Source: Campylorhamphus procurvoides (lineage: Eukaryota > Chordata > Aves > Passeriformes > Dendrocolaptidae). From it: 64,000 nt of DNA. Every line of letters begins with the position of its first letter. The stretch's first letter is position 1. Below are positions 34,451 to 45,000 of the stretch, piece after piece. Location: contig WBMV01008576.1 of assembly GCA_013396655.1 (NCBI GenBank), positions 105,800-169,799 on the forward strand, in the 5' to 3' direction. A program made the translations under genes and the position numbers. The notes below the pieces were generated by a model. It was not told the origin of the DNA, made no database searches, and was given only the letters and a program-made list of their open reading frames with translations.

Positions 34451-35630
34451 TGAGCACTGGAAAGCACCAAAGTGACAGATTAATTTAAAACACCCTTGTC
34501 TGTTTTGTTTCTCTATAACAGTCAGGCACAGCATTTGATTCTTATGAATAATGTGGGCTTTCTAAAGTAAATAAAATGATTTCAACTCACCAAAGATCCC
34601 CTCAAGACCCAGTAGGTACCTGTAGTATTAACTCTGCTTTCCACAGATATGTAGAATGGTTCTGGAATAGCAATGAACTCAGCATTGTCTCTTTTATTCC
34701 AGACAAATTAATTCTTGTGGTATAGTTTAAACAAAGACCCAAAGTTGACCACTTATTTTCTGTCTTTTGTTTTTTTTTAAATTTGAACCACAGATTGCTG
34801 TGGGAACTCACAAGTGTATTCTAAATGTATTCAGTGCCAGACACCTTCTATTAACCATTTGAGAAACGTATTACTCTCTAAGTGTGTTTAATTGGTAAAG
34901 GAGTCCATAGGAAATACTGTAATATACATTCTGGAGTATCACATTTTGGTGACTTTTTACTATATTTTAAATAGAGAAATGTGATTTGTTTTCCCCTGGG
35001 AAAATTCCCCACATTCAGTTGTCAGCAGAACGGAATCTTTCTGCTTCCAGTGAGCCCTTAAACCAGAAAGATTTATTGCACTTACACCCTTGAAAGAACA
35101 TATCTTTTTCTTTGAAGGCAGCCATTATCACCATCCCATTTTATATCTTTTCTGATAAGTGCAGGCAGTAAAGCAGATAAACTCCTTGCATACCAATTAA
35201 AGACACATGCACGCTAAGACACTGTATACTATCAGAGATGCTCAGAGTAATATTCTTCTTAGCACAGTAGATATATCTAAGGAGTTTGACTTTTATTATT
35301 CTCAGCTTTACACCTCTGACATTTCTAAAACCATGGAGGAAATTAATGAATTCTCACTCAAGACTCCATTGTCTAATCTTGCCCCAGTGCTCATGAATTA
35401 TGGAAAATGACAGATCAGCTGATGACGTACAACAAGCTATTTTAAAACAACCCTTTTTAACGTAAACTGGCCCATGAAAGGTTTACCACTGAATTTCATG
35501 CAGTCACCTGACAAAATATTGGTCTCATATTAATTGATACCTTAAATAACTGCCTCACTAGCTAGCATTCAAGGTGGTGTGATCATTTTCATGCACAAAA
35601 TGTATGAAAACCTCAGGACCTCAGGAAGCC

Positions 35631-35659
35631 TATTTATTTATTTATCTATTTATTTATTT
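35631..35659. repeat. (TATT)n microsatellite
   Basis: About seven TATT/TTTA units occur with one interruption (TATC). Confidence 0.85.
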
Positions 35660-36217
35660 GAGTCTTGGATAGGATGCTGAGCCTGCAGCCCTAACTCTTG
35701 GCAACCTGCCTTGGATTTTTTTGTTTTGAGATATCCATGTGGAACACAAGGGCTCAGTAACTTTTTAATGTTTTTAAGCATAACCTCCTTCACCTACCTA
35801 TGTAACTGCTTCTTCTTCTAGTGTCTTTTCCAGGCAGAGAAAAAGGTCTTTGCTCCTTCTGAGCAGTGAGGTCCAGGGGATTTGTATCAGAAGGCTCTTC
35901 TTCTCAGCTGAGACCACTGAAACCACCAGGCCATAACAACTGAGGGCAGCTGCAAGCCCAAGGGCTGTTTTCTAACCTGTAATGTTTGAGTGGGCAGTCA
36001 GAAACCACACAGTTGAGTCCATGAAGCTTTTGGCTAGGACATCTCTCACCCCTCTCTGTCCAGGCTACCATGCAAATGCACTGGGTTAGGAGCCACTCCA
36101 TTGCGTTTCTTTACAAGTAACTAAAAGCCCTCAAGCATTTCCACAGGCAGGCAGTGTCAGCAGTGCCAGCTTGCCCAGAGGAGTGGTTTGGGCAGCCCTG
36201 CAGTATTGGACAGCCAT

Positions 36218-36263
36218 CCAGCAAGGGGCTGCCCCACTCTCCTACAGATGGGCCCCCTGCAAG
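36218..36263. promoter_or_regulatory. Pair of opposed CTCF-like words
   Basis: On the + strand, CCAGCAAGGGGCTG (36218-36231) matches 12 of 14 positions of the core CCASYAGRKGGCRS as I recall it. On the - strand, the complement of GGGCCCCCTGCAAG (36250-36263) matches 11 of 14. Both lie in a short GC-rich patch (about 36140-36310). Binding is not shown. Confidence 0.25.
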
Positions 36264-36978
36264 CTCTGGGCTGCTCCCCAAGCACCACACAGCCAAGGAG
36301 CCCCCCACACTTAGCTCCTTTTTCCTTCTGCACTTCAATTTAAAATAGTATATTTACTCATGACGTTATTGTTGGATGGAAAACTATATGTCTGCAGTAT
36401 TATCTGTGAACTTATTTTTACCTCTCCAAGACGCTCACCCAGGGTTTTCCCTGAAGAACAGCATCTGAACTCATCAATGACTTCCTTGTGCACAGGGGCT
36501 AGATACCAGTTTTCTGTCAGGGTTCCCTTTAGATAATAAACTATGGGAAGCAATACATCTCATTCAAAACATCTGAAAGAGCTGAAGATACAGAAAGAAC
36601 TAATCAGTAATTAATACAAATAAAAGAAACAATCTTTCATGCAGGTGGCAATAATAACACTCTGGAGTTTGTTCTAATCCATCTTTTTGTCAAATGAAGC
36701 ACTGGGGAATTTGTCTGCAACAATCAGTGTTTTCAGAGCCTCTGCTTTGATTTGGAATATGGGGTTTAGTCCTGTGTTAACACAGAACTCAGAATAAATA
36801 ATCAAAGAGAATGGTTTTAAAATCAATAATATAGGGTTTAACATGCAGCAGAATTCTGCTATACTTTAAACCCTACTTACAAGTCAATTTTCCAAATTAA
36901 AAAGTCCTCTTCTCATTTTATATAAGAATTGCAAAAGCACAACAATATCCTGATGTGCAAATCCTGATAGTGCCCTTT

Positions 36979-37008
36979 CTTAAACCACCTTAAACCATCT
37001 TAAACCAC
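36979..37008. repeat. Three tandem 10-bp units
   Basis: CTTAAACCAC, CTTAAACCAT and CTTAAACCAC occur in direct series. AAACCAC resembles part of a RUNX core but lacks the final A. Confidence 0.9.
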
Positions 37009-38559
37009 TGAGAGCAGCTGAAATAAGGGGCTTCTCCCCTTTCTCTCCAGAGAAACTGTCTTCCAGAACATCAGACAATCCTGAAATTCTTTAAATAGCC
37101 CTGTATTAGTTATATTTAATGACAATTACACAAGTGACTTCCTGACTGCAAATATGATTCATTACTCTGCAGCAGAAGTAATACCTCTAATAGACTGTGC
37201 ATTGGGTTGACCCAAAATAGCTGCTGAAGAATAGTTTTTCCTGAACTACTTCATGGATAGATTTTTAAAATTATTATAATCTTATGTAAGAAGAATAGAT
37301 TATCCTGTCATGTAATTATTTAGCGCTACCCCTAGATATTTATGTAAACTATGTTTCAAATGTGGGCAACAATAAGCAATAAGGAGCTTTTAGGAACAAT
37401 TTGCCTGCAACTTGCCAGGAGTTATAAGCCCTATTTTAAATTAAACAATTTGCATTTAGTGTTTAGTCACCCTTTAGCTCCATTATTATCATCACTTTTC
37501 AAGTTAAGAAAAAAAGAGAGAGAGAAAAAGAGAACTTTAAAAGTAGATTTTTCTTCTGTGTAAAGTGAGTAGAAATCGAGTCTTTTCAACCCTGCTAGAC
37601 CTGAAGATGCAGCTTCAGCTCCCTCCCCGACCTGGAGTAAGGCAGACAGCTTAACTCTGCTGAGGACAGCACTATCCCAGAGCCTGCCAGCCCATCTTTA
37701 ACAGAGTGGTGCTGCCCTGCTATTGGTTTGGATGTCTACACAGTGCTAAACATCAGGGTTTCACTGCATACATGAACCAGGAAATGATCTCAAAAGATGT
37801 GTCCGCTTCTCTACATGTAGACATCCCTATTTCACTTGTGCACAGTCACTGTGATCTTAGGAATGGATTGCTCACAGGCCTGCACTCAACTTCTTCAGGT
37901 CATCCCCAGCATTCCAAGCAGACTTTCAAAGCAGGATGTTTGACACAGACATATCCATGCCCTTGCTACCAGGGCAGGCAGAAAGTAAAGACTAGGAGAA
38001 AATCTGAGTCTGGCTCCCTCCCTTTCACTGATGCCAACTACAGTTTATCTGTGAACTTCAGAGTACCCAAAATTTCATCTTTATTGTTCAGGATTTCTGC
38101 AAGCAAGGCAGCCAGGTATGCTCAAGGGGAAAGCCAACCCTAACAGCTTTCAAAAGAAGCCACAGAAATACTCCATCACCTCACACAGATGATACTAAAC
38201 ACATGTGCAGTAATGTTCTTTCAGGTCCCCTTTTATTCCTTTTCAGAGCAATTGCTCTGTGTAACCTTCCAGACAACAGCTGCTGCCAAAGAGCAAGGCT
38301 GGGAGTCCTGAGCTGTGCTCACCATGAAATTATCCAGGTGGGTGCTCTCAGCTCAGCTTTAAGATTTTCATTATTTTTTCAGCTTCCTGTCCAGGAGTTG
38401 TGCCTGCTTCCCTGACTAAAGCAACAGCAGTTTAAACTAAACCTCACAACACGCAATGGCTGTTGCTACTGCTGAAAAACCTCACTGAGGAGGTCTCAGA
38501 GTAATCCCAGTGTCCCAGCTTACTGTGCATCTCTCTGTTCTAGCTTGTAAAACAGTATC

Positions 38560-38800
38560 CAACAATGCTGGTATGTAATCTAAAAACCATCATAAGTAAT
38601 AATTAAAGATTAAATCAGATTAATTCCAGGCTTGTTTGCCCTTGATAATAATCCTATTAATTCTCCAGAGGAAGAGGTAAGACAATCATAGGAAAACAAA
38701 GCACAAATAAAGGCCATAAAATGCAGAAGAGATATTTCCAATATTAATTTTGTAATATAGAGTATTCATTTTGCAATATAGTGGTGACATAAAATATGCA
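38560..38800. promoter_or_regulatory. AT-rich block with homeodomain-type motifs
   Basis: The block contains repeated TAAT/ATTA words, GATTAAATCAGATTAATT near 38609-38626, the posterior-HOX/CDX-type word CCATAAA (38714-38720), and a 14-bp direct repeat ATTTTG(T/C)AATATAG at 38747-38760 and 38768-38781 with a 21-bp period. An enhancer role is inference. Confidence 0.25.
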
Positions 38801-39144
38801 GCAGTAACAGACAAGAAAGTTGATGGACTGCCAAAGCTGTTTTTCCTTAAAATGCACATTGCTCTGGAGCAGTTAGGCTTGGTGCTGAGATGAGACTGCC
38901 TACACAGGCATTTTCAAAGGGCTCTTTCAAGGCCTCTGTACCGCTCTGACATGTGATCAGAATTAGGGCTGGGAAATCACATGAAAACCCAGCCAGGCTG
39001 TGTGGGACAGCCTCAGAGAGGAGGGCTGCAATAGCTGTGTTTGTGGTCTCATGGGGTGTTCCCAGGCCTGCTGCCTTCATATCAAAGGTTCTCCGTTTAC
39101 AGACAGCAATCTGTTGGTGCCAGGCAGTGATGGTCGTGTGATAT

Positions 39145-39334
39145 GAGGGTGGTGAGGCACTGGAACAAGTTGCCCAGAGAAGCTGTGTGATGCCCTATCC
39201 CTGGAAGTGCTCAAGACCATGTTGGATGGTGCTCTGAGCAATCTGGTCTAGTGACAGATGTCCCTGCCCATGGCAGGGGGTTTGGAACTAGATGATCTTT
39301 AAGATCCCTTCCAACCTAAACAGTGTCTGTGATA
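39145..39334 (+). mobile_element. CR1 LINE, 5'-truncated 3' end fragment
   Basis: The segment from GAGGGTGGTGAGGCACTGGA through TGCCCATGGCAGGGGG and GATGATCTTTAAGATCCCTT to CCAACCTAAAC is the well-known 3' end of avian CR1 elements, in + orientation. Only about 190 bp is present, so it is a typical dead-on-arrival insertion with no coding capacity. The terminal octamer repeats have decayed. No target-site duplication is evident, as expected for CR1. Confidence 0.93.
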
Positions 39335-41412
39335 AACGTCTGTTGGGAAAATGAGCCTGTCTGTGGGCTATCATCTACTCTAAGTATTAAAGGAAGACAC
39401 GTGCTACTGAGTCAAGGTCACTTCCAAGGGAGCTGAGAGGACAGCAATCTCCACAAGAGCTGCAAAGGAGACAAGATTCATTTGACTGATTGCATGGTGT
39501 CTGCATTAACAGCCAGGAAAAGAGTTATTCCTGTGCCCTTGTTAGTAGGCTGCTTTAGGGAGGTTTTTCTGTGCTATCTGCCTGAGTGTGGGGATAAAAG
39601 CAAAGCACTCCTCAACACACAACCAGCAAGGCAGGAGACCAGCTGATGTGGCAAGCCTTTCCTGGATCAATTTTACAAGGCTGAGTATCTGGTACATAAT
39701 GAATGTTCAATAAGCTCAAATACAAATACTTGCAAGGAGCAGGCTGTTAGTCAAACCAGCACTACTCTAACTTTTAAAAGATTTTTTTTTTCATTTGCAA
39801 TGCAGGCAGTAGAGACAAAGCAAAGCAAGGCACAGTATGAATTGCTGCACCAAGCAAATTTGGTGCCTGGTCTTCTTTGTGTCTTCTTGTTTCTGGGGCT
39901 GGACAAAAACTCACTATTTAAATCTTTGTAGCTGCTGGGAGGAAAGTGGTGGGGAGTAATTGCTATCACATAGCAATGGTCCAGCACGTGTTTGACAGGT
40001 GTGAAAATCTGGTTCAAGCCCTTGGTGTTGGGGGGCACTATTTTGGGGGTATTAATTCTTGAGAAAACACTGTCACGTTATTCTTGGTGCATGCAAGAAA
40101 TCTGGCTTCTTTCAGGTTTTCAGTAACCTTACAAAACCGGAGCAAGTTCCAGAGCTAAAATTAAATTTACAAGCTGTAGCAAGCTTGCAGGCTGGAACAA
40201 ACTTGCAAGCAACAACCTGCTTCCAACATCCCATTTGAATGTAATGATTACATTTCTAAGAATTTCAGGATCACAACAGACTTCTAGCTAAATGGAATTA
40301 ACTCCAGACTAAAATCTGGTCTATGTGCCTCACATGTCTCTCTAGGTTTGTTTTTGTTGCAAACTTTTCTGCTTTTGGGAGATCTCCACTAGTAAGTGAA
40401 GAAAAGTCTCAGAAAAAAACCTAAGACAAGAAAAATTATAAGCAAGCCTGTTTCTGATTTCTGACCCCAGTAGCCATATCCTGCCAGCAGTTCTGAAGCT
40501 GTGACTCACTGTTGGTCCTTCTTTGACTCAGCCCTCTGGAAATTGAGAATGCAAACTCCTTGGTCATGATCTCTTAAGAAATTCTCCCTAGAGTATATAT
40601 GTACACTTCCACATTTCCCCACAAATAAACATGGCTACTTAGCCATCAAAAGAAACTCCTCACTGAGATCATGTTTTCAGGAGTTCAGACAATAAACTTT
40701 GTAAATGGATATGTGAGAGCTGATACAGATAAGTACACCAAGGAACTAAATCATGTTCTATTTCTGTGTGATCAAGATAACCTGTATTAAACTCTTAGCA
40801 GGCATTTAAATATTTAAACCAGTAGATCATACAGAGAAAAAGGAAAGATAAAGTTTAATCACATGGCTCAGTTCTACTGAATATATCTGTGAAGTGGTAT
40901 TTCTAGTTATATGTGAGTGCAAAAGCATTTACTTACTAAATTGTTTCTCACCTGTAGTCATCAGAGGCATCACAGGCTTAGTACTCCATGATTTGTATGG
41001 CAGAAATGATTAGATAATCTGTTTGACCATGAAACCTGTAAAGAATCTCTACTCCCAAACAGTTTTTCAAGTCCATGGGATACATCTTGCTGTTAATGGA
41101 TAATTACAGAAGTGGTACTGGTACATATAATTTTAAGGTAATTGTTTTGTTTATATTTATGGGAATGCAAGTGAACTTAACTGAGGTACTCCTTGGATAT
41201 CTAGTCAAATTTGGCAAAACATTTGAGGGACAGTTTTTAAAATTACCCTTAAGTTCCATGCAAGTTACTTAAACTCTTAAAATTAGGCACATGCTATAGT
41301 GCTCTGGTAGTTGAAGATGATACATATGCACAATTTTGAGTGCTATTTATACAGGACTAAACCATAAACAGTATGAAAACATGTTCATCAGTTATGAGAA
41401 TAGAAATTATTA

Positions 41413-41427
41413 CCCCTCCCCCCCCCC
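41413..41427. repeat. C-rich run
   Basis: CCCCT is followed by ten C. It is a short homopolymer, prone to length variation. Confidence 0.85.
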
Positions 41428-41645
41428 GAAATATTGTAACAAATAAAACTGTTTATTAAAACACACTTTTCTAAATAATTTATAGCTTGTATAAAGCTCA
41501 GCTGCACCACATGGTCTGAGTCCCATGGCCACTGTGCAGAAGATGCTCACTTGTGTCCTGGAGATGTTTCCACCAGGCTCTGTGACTGACTAGTGGAGGG
41601 CCACCTGCACAGATAGTAATGCTACACAGTACTGAGTCTCCAAGC

Positions 41646-41695
41646 TCAAATAAACTGGTTTACTGGTAAAAAAACATTTTTACTAGTTTATTTGA
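41646..41695. repeat. Imperfect inverted repeat, two-part stem
   Basis: The outer arms TCAAATAAACT (41646-41656) and AGTTTATTTGA (41685-41695) pair over 11 bp. The inner arms GTAAAAA (41666-41672) and TTTTTAC (41677-41683) pair over 7 bp around an AACA loop. Nine unpaired bases on the left side face one on the right. Identity is unknown, possibly the core of a small inverted-repeat element or a chance AT-rich palindrome. Confidence 0.8.
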
Positions 41696-44600
41696 AGTTT
41701 ATTTTTACCCTGCTTTTGCTGGATGCTTTGCTGAGTGAGATAGATTTCTTTTCACAAGAATAGAAGCATAGTAGCAGAATAACAGAGTAGTATCCTCACA
41801 GTTTTCCTGTGACAATACATGGGAAAGTTTTTCAACATATCTTCAATGTTTTTAACAGGAGCAAACCAACCTATTTTTCTCTCAGCTTGTTATCAGAAAT
41901 GGTTAAACATTTTTATTTAAGAAAATAATTTTGAGCCACAGCAAATCTCAGCTGTTCTGATTAAGTATAAGCAGTTCAAACCATGCTCTCATAATTAACT
42001 TTTTTATTGGAATATTCAAATAATCTTTTGGAATAAGTGCATTTTGAGTTGATTTTTCTATGAACACAAATGCCTTCCTGGCAAGTGGGGACATTATGTT
42101 ATGGTGAAGAAATATTTAAAACTCTTTATTTACAGCCCTTATTTTATTGGTTTCTGTGGGGAAAAAAAAAAACAACCAAACCCAAAACCCACATATCTAA
42201 ACTGTCAGCATCAGGACATGGAATTTATTTTCTCTTTGTCAGTTTAAGTCTTTTCCCCCCTTTTTTATATGTCATGGCTCCAGGGCGCTTCACAGCAGGG
42301 CTCTGCAGAGTCAGAAACAAATCATCATTTGCAGTCAGCATATTCAGAGGTCTTATTCCTATTAACTCTGGCTAAAGAGCAGCTTCCAATTCCAGAGCTG
42401 CCTTTTGATCATCTTTCTCTTTCAGCTGGTACTTCAAGACCACCTGAGTGTCCCTACAATCACCCTACAATATTATGTATATTCCCTGATTTAGACTTAA
42501 TTTTTGTAACGATACAGAGCTGGTGCTGACCCTCTTTTCATTCCCAGACACCCTTACTACATGCTCCCTTGGCTACAAAAAAATTTACTGCATACTTTAA
42601 AGCAATCTAGGGCTGATTTATTCAGTGCACCTGCATGAGGCTTGAGGGAACATGCTGCACCGCCCAGTGCCTGCCAGGCACACACATTCCCTCTCAGACT
42701 TCTTGGTCATGACCCTGATGCTTCTCCCTCAGCCCTGCACTGCATATCTGAAATGTTTCACAGAGAAACATGTCCAAAGGGTGTTGGTTAAACAGTGGGG
42801 AGATGGGGGCAGGACACGTGTGCTGGGTCTGATGACATCTGCTGCTGCTTGTGCTGGCTGACCCCTTGGTGTGCTTTCCTGGCCAAGGAAAGTGCCTCAT
42901 GACTTTCACAGCACATCAGAAGATGGAAATTGTGATACATACTCAGGGAGAAGGTTTTGGCAGTTTTGGGGAGAAGCAGGAATATGTCAGGCATTATGGT
43001 TTTCTGAAATGAAGGCTGGTCTTTCAAAAAACCAGAAGTGTCCTGGAAATCTTACAAGTTCAGTATCTGCCTCTTGGTGCAATCTTCTGTCCAGATGAGT
43101 CAGAGAGGCATTCCCCTTGAAATACATAGCAACGCAGATAAAATGAGAGACCAATGATGTCCCAGTACAGATAGCACTTGAGCTAATGTACACATGAACA
43201 AGGTCAGTGCTCCAACAAAGGAAGCCATCAGATCTGTCAAGCCTTCTTTGGACAACTTGTTTGAGGATTAATCATATCAGTGTTTGCTCCACAAGGCTCT
43301 GTGCATTTTAGGCACTGTTCTCCAACTCTTTAAACAAGGAAATAACTTCTTTCCTAAGATTCAGGGATCAAGTTTGGTCCCTTTCTGACACATGGAATCC
43401 TTTCAATTTGCCTGCTGCTGCTAAGTTAAATGGTGGCACGAGGTAATTTATTCGGGATCAGGGTTAAAATGTTAATGAGAATACCACATTTCACTGAAGC
43501 TCAGCAGAACTGAGAGCAGCATTCTGAGCTGAGAGAAAGAAAAGAAGAAATTCTCAGCACATACTGGAACCAAGAAGCATATGGAGCCATTTCAGTCCAC
43601 AATTGCATAGCTTCTTCTCAGGTTTCAGTGAAGTAAATCAGAAGGGCAGTTTGAATCCTAACATATGGACAGGAAGTCCATGCATTCAGGATTACTATAA
43701 AAGTAGGTTAATTTGAGCCCTTCTTCAGTGAGGTGCTGAGAGCCTTCAGCTCCACTTGGGGTTTAGAGTACTAGTATGTTTAGCACCTTGAAGGATTAGG
43801 CTTCTAAATGTTCCTACTGCTGATAGCACACTTGCCAGGAGGATTGATTTGACAAGGGTAGCAATGTATGGCCATTAAATTGTTTGCAGATTTGACCTAT
43901 CTGTCCATAATAAGAAATAATATCTGAAGTGCCATAACTCTGTCAAACATTTCAAAAGAATACTTGTTTAAAGATTGAATGCATTATGTAATCTCATAAT
44001 GTCAGATTAGGACATAAAACTATGGAACATGACACAGAGCAGCATTACAAGACATACTGTGTCAGAAATTGTATAAACAATTTCTTCTGGACTTCTCACA
44101 TGTTATCAGTTGAGTAGTGACTATGATGCATTTCAAATTTCTTCTGGCAGCTGGAGGCAAAATGATATAGCAAAAAGTGACTGGAAATATCATCCAGGGG
44201 CTCTTGAAAAATAATTTTTCTCTAGCAAAACAGTACAGACCTGCAGATTTTGTCCTGATGTGAGGGAACCTATGGGGAAAATGGGAAATGAGAGAAAAGA
44301 GCACAACGATCAAAATCAAGGAAAAGCAAGAGAGCCTAGTCCTGTGTGCCACTAACTGAATCATAATTCTCAGTCAACAGCCACAAAAGAATTAACAGCA
44401 AGCTAAATGTAAAAATCTGTTACCTATAGCCAGCACAAGGGCTTAGAGTTATCTAACACTCATGACTATGATTTAATAAGCACCACTTTTCTCCATATGG
44501 ATTTTTTTTTATTATATGTGATTTGCCTGAGTATGAGACTACTTAAGAAAGATAAATATCTTTCACCTTGGAAAGATCTATTTGATTTCTTTTAAGTATG

Positions 44601-44938
44601 AAGTACTTTGGAATTTGGGGAAATAGAAAAGCAAAATAAATCCCACAAACTAAATCTAAATCAAGACAGGTATAAAAAACACATAGCTGAGAGCAGAAAA
44701 GGAAATAAACCAGCAATGAAATAAACAGTGACCATTTTTTATGAGACTCATAATAAAGAAAAATTATTTTAACTTTCCTTAAGAGACAACAAGTAGAAAA
44801 ATAGGTAGCAGCTAAAAAAGTAACACTGAGCGTGCTAGACTGGTGAACACCAGCTAGAGTTTCCTTTTCTGTGATTTTCCTTTTCTGTTTAATCTTCATA
44901 ATTGTGATGACCTTATTCAATTCAAAGTATGTATAAAT

Positions 44939-45000
44939 GTATATATGTATATAAAAGTATATATGTATATAAAAGTATATATGTATATAAAAGTATATAT
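44939..45000. repeat. 18-bp minisatellite, about 3.4 perfect copies
   Basis: The unit GTATATATGTATATAAAA is repeated perfectly at 44939, 44957 and 44975, with a partial fourth copy to 45000. The lack of divergence suggests recent expansion or active length polymorphism. Confidence 0.95.

Larger units (their letters stand above)
30904..39144. other. Intergenic DNA, part 2
   Basis: No protein-coding gene is recognised. The segment holds a 23-bp near-perfect palindrome (31400-31422), a possible conserved noncoding block (34000-34450), and a TATT simple repeat (35631-35659). It also holds a GC-richer patch with two opposed CTCF-like words (36218-36263), a threefold 10-bp tandem repeat (36979-37008), and an AT-rich block with homeodomain-type motifs (38560-38800). 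Confidence 0.7.
39335..44938. other. Intergenic DNA, part 3
   Basis: No gene or transposon is recognised. It contains a C-rich homopolymer (41413-41427) and a bulged hairpin (41646-41695). The region around 42620-42900 is somewhat GC-richer, and its open frames conflict between strands. Confidence 0.7.

Noticed and set aside
37706..38143. 145-codon plus-strand frame
   Set aside because: No domain or conserved motif seen and no flanking gene structure.
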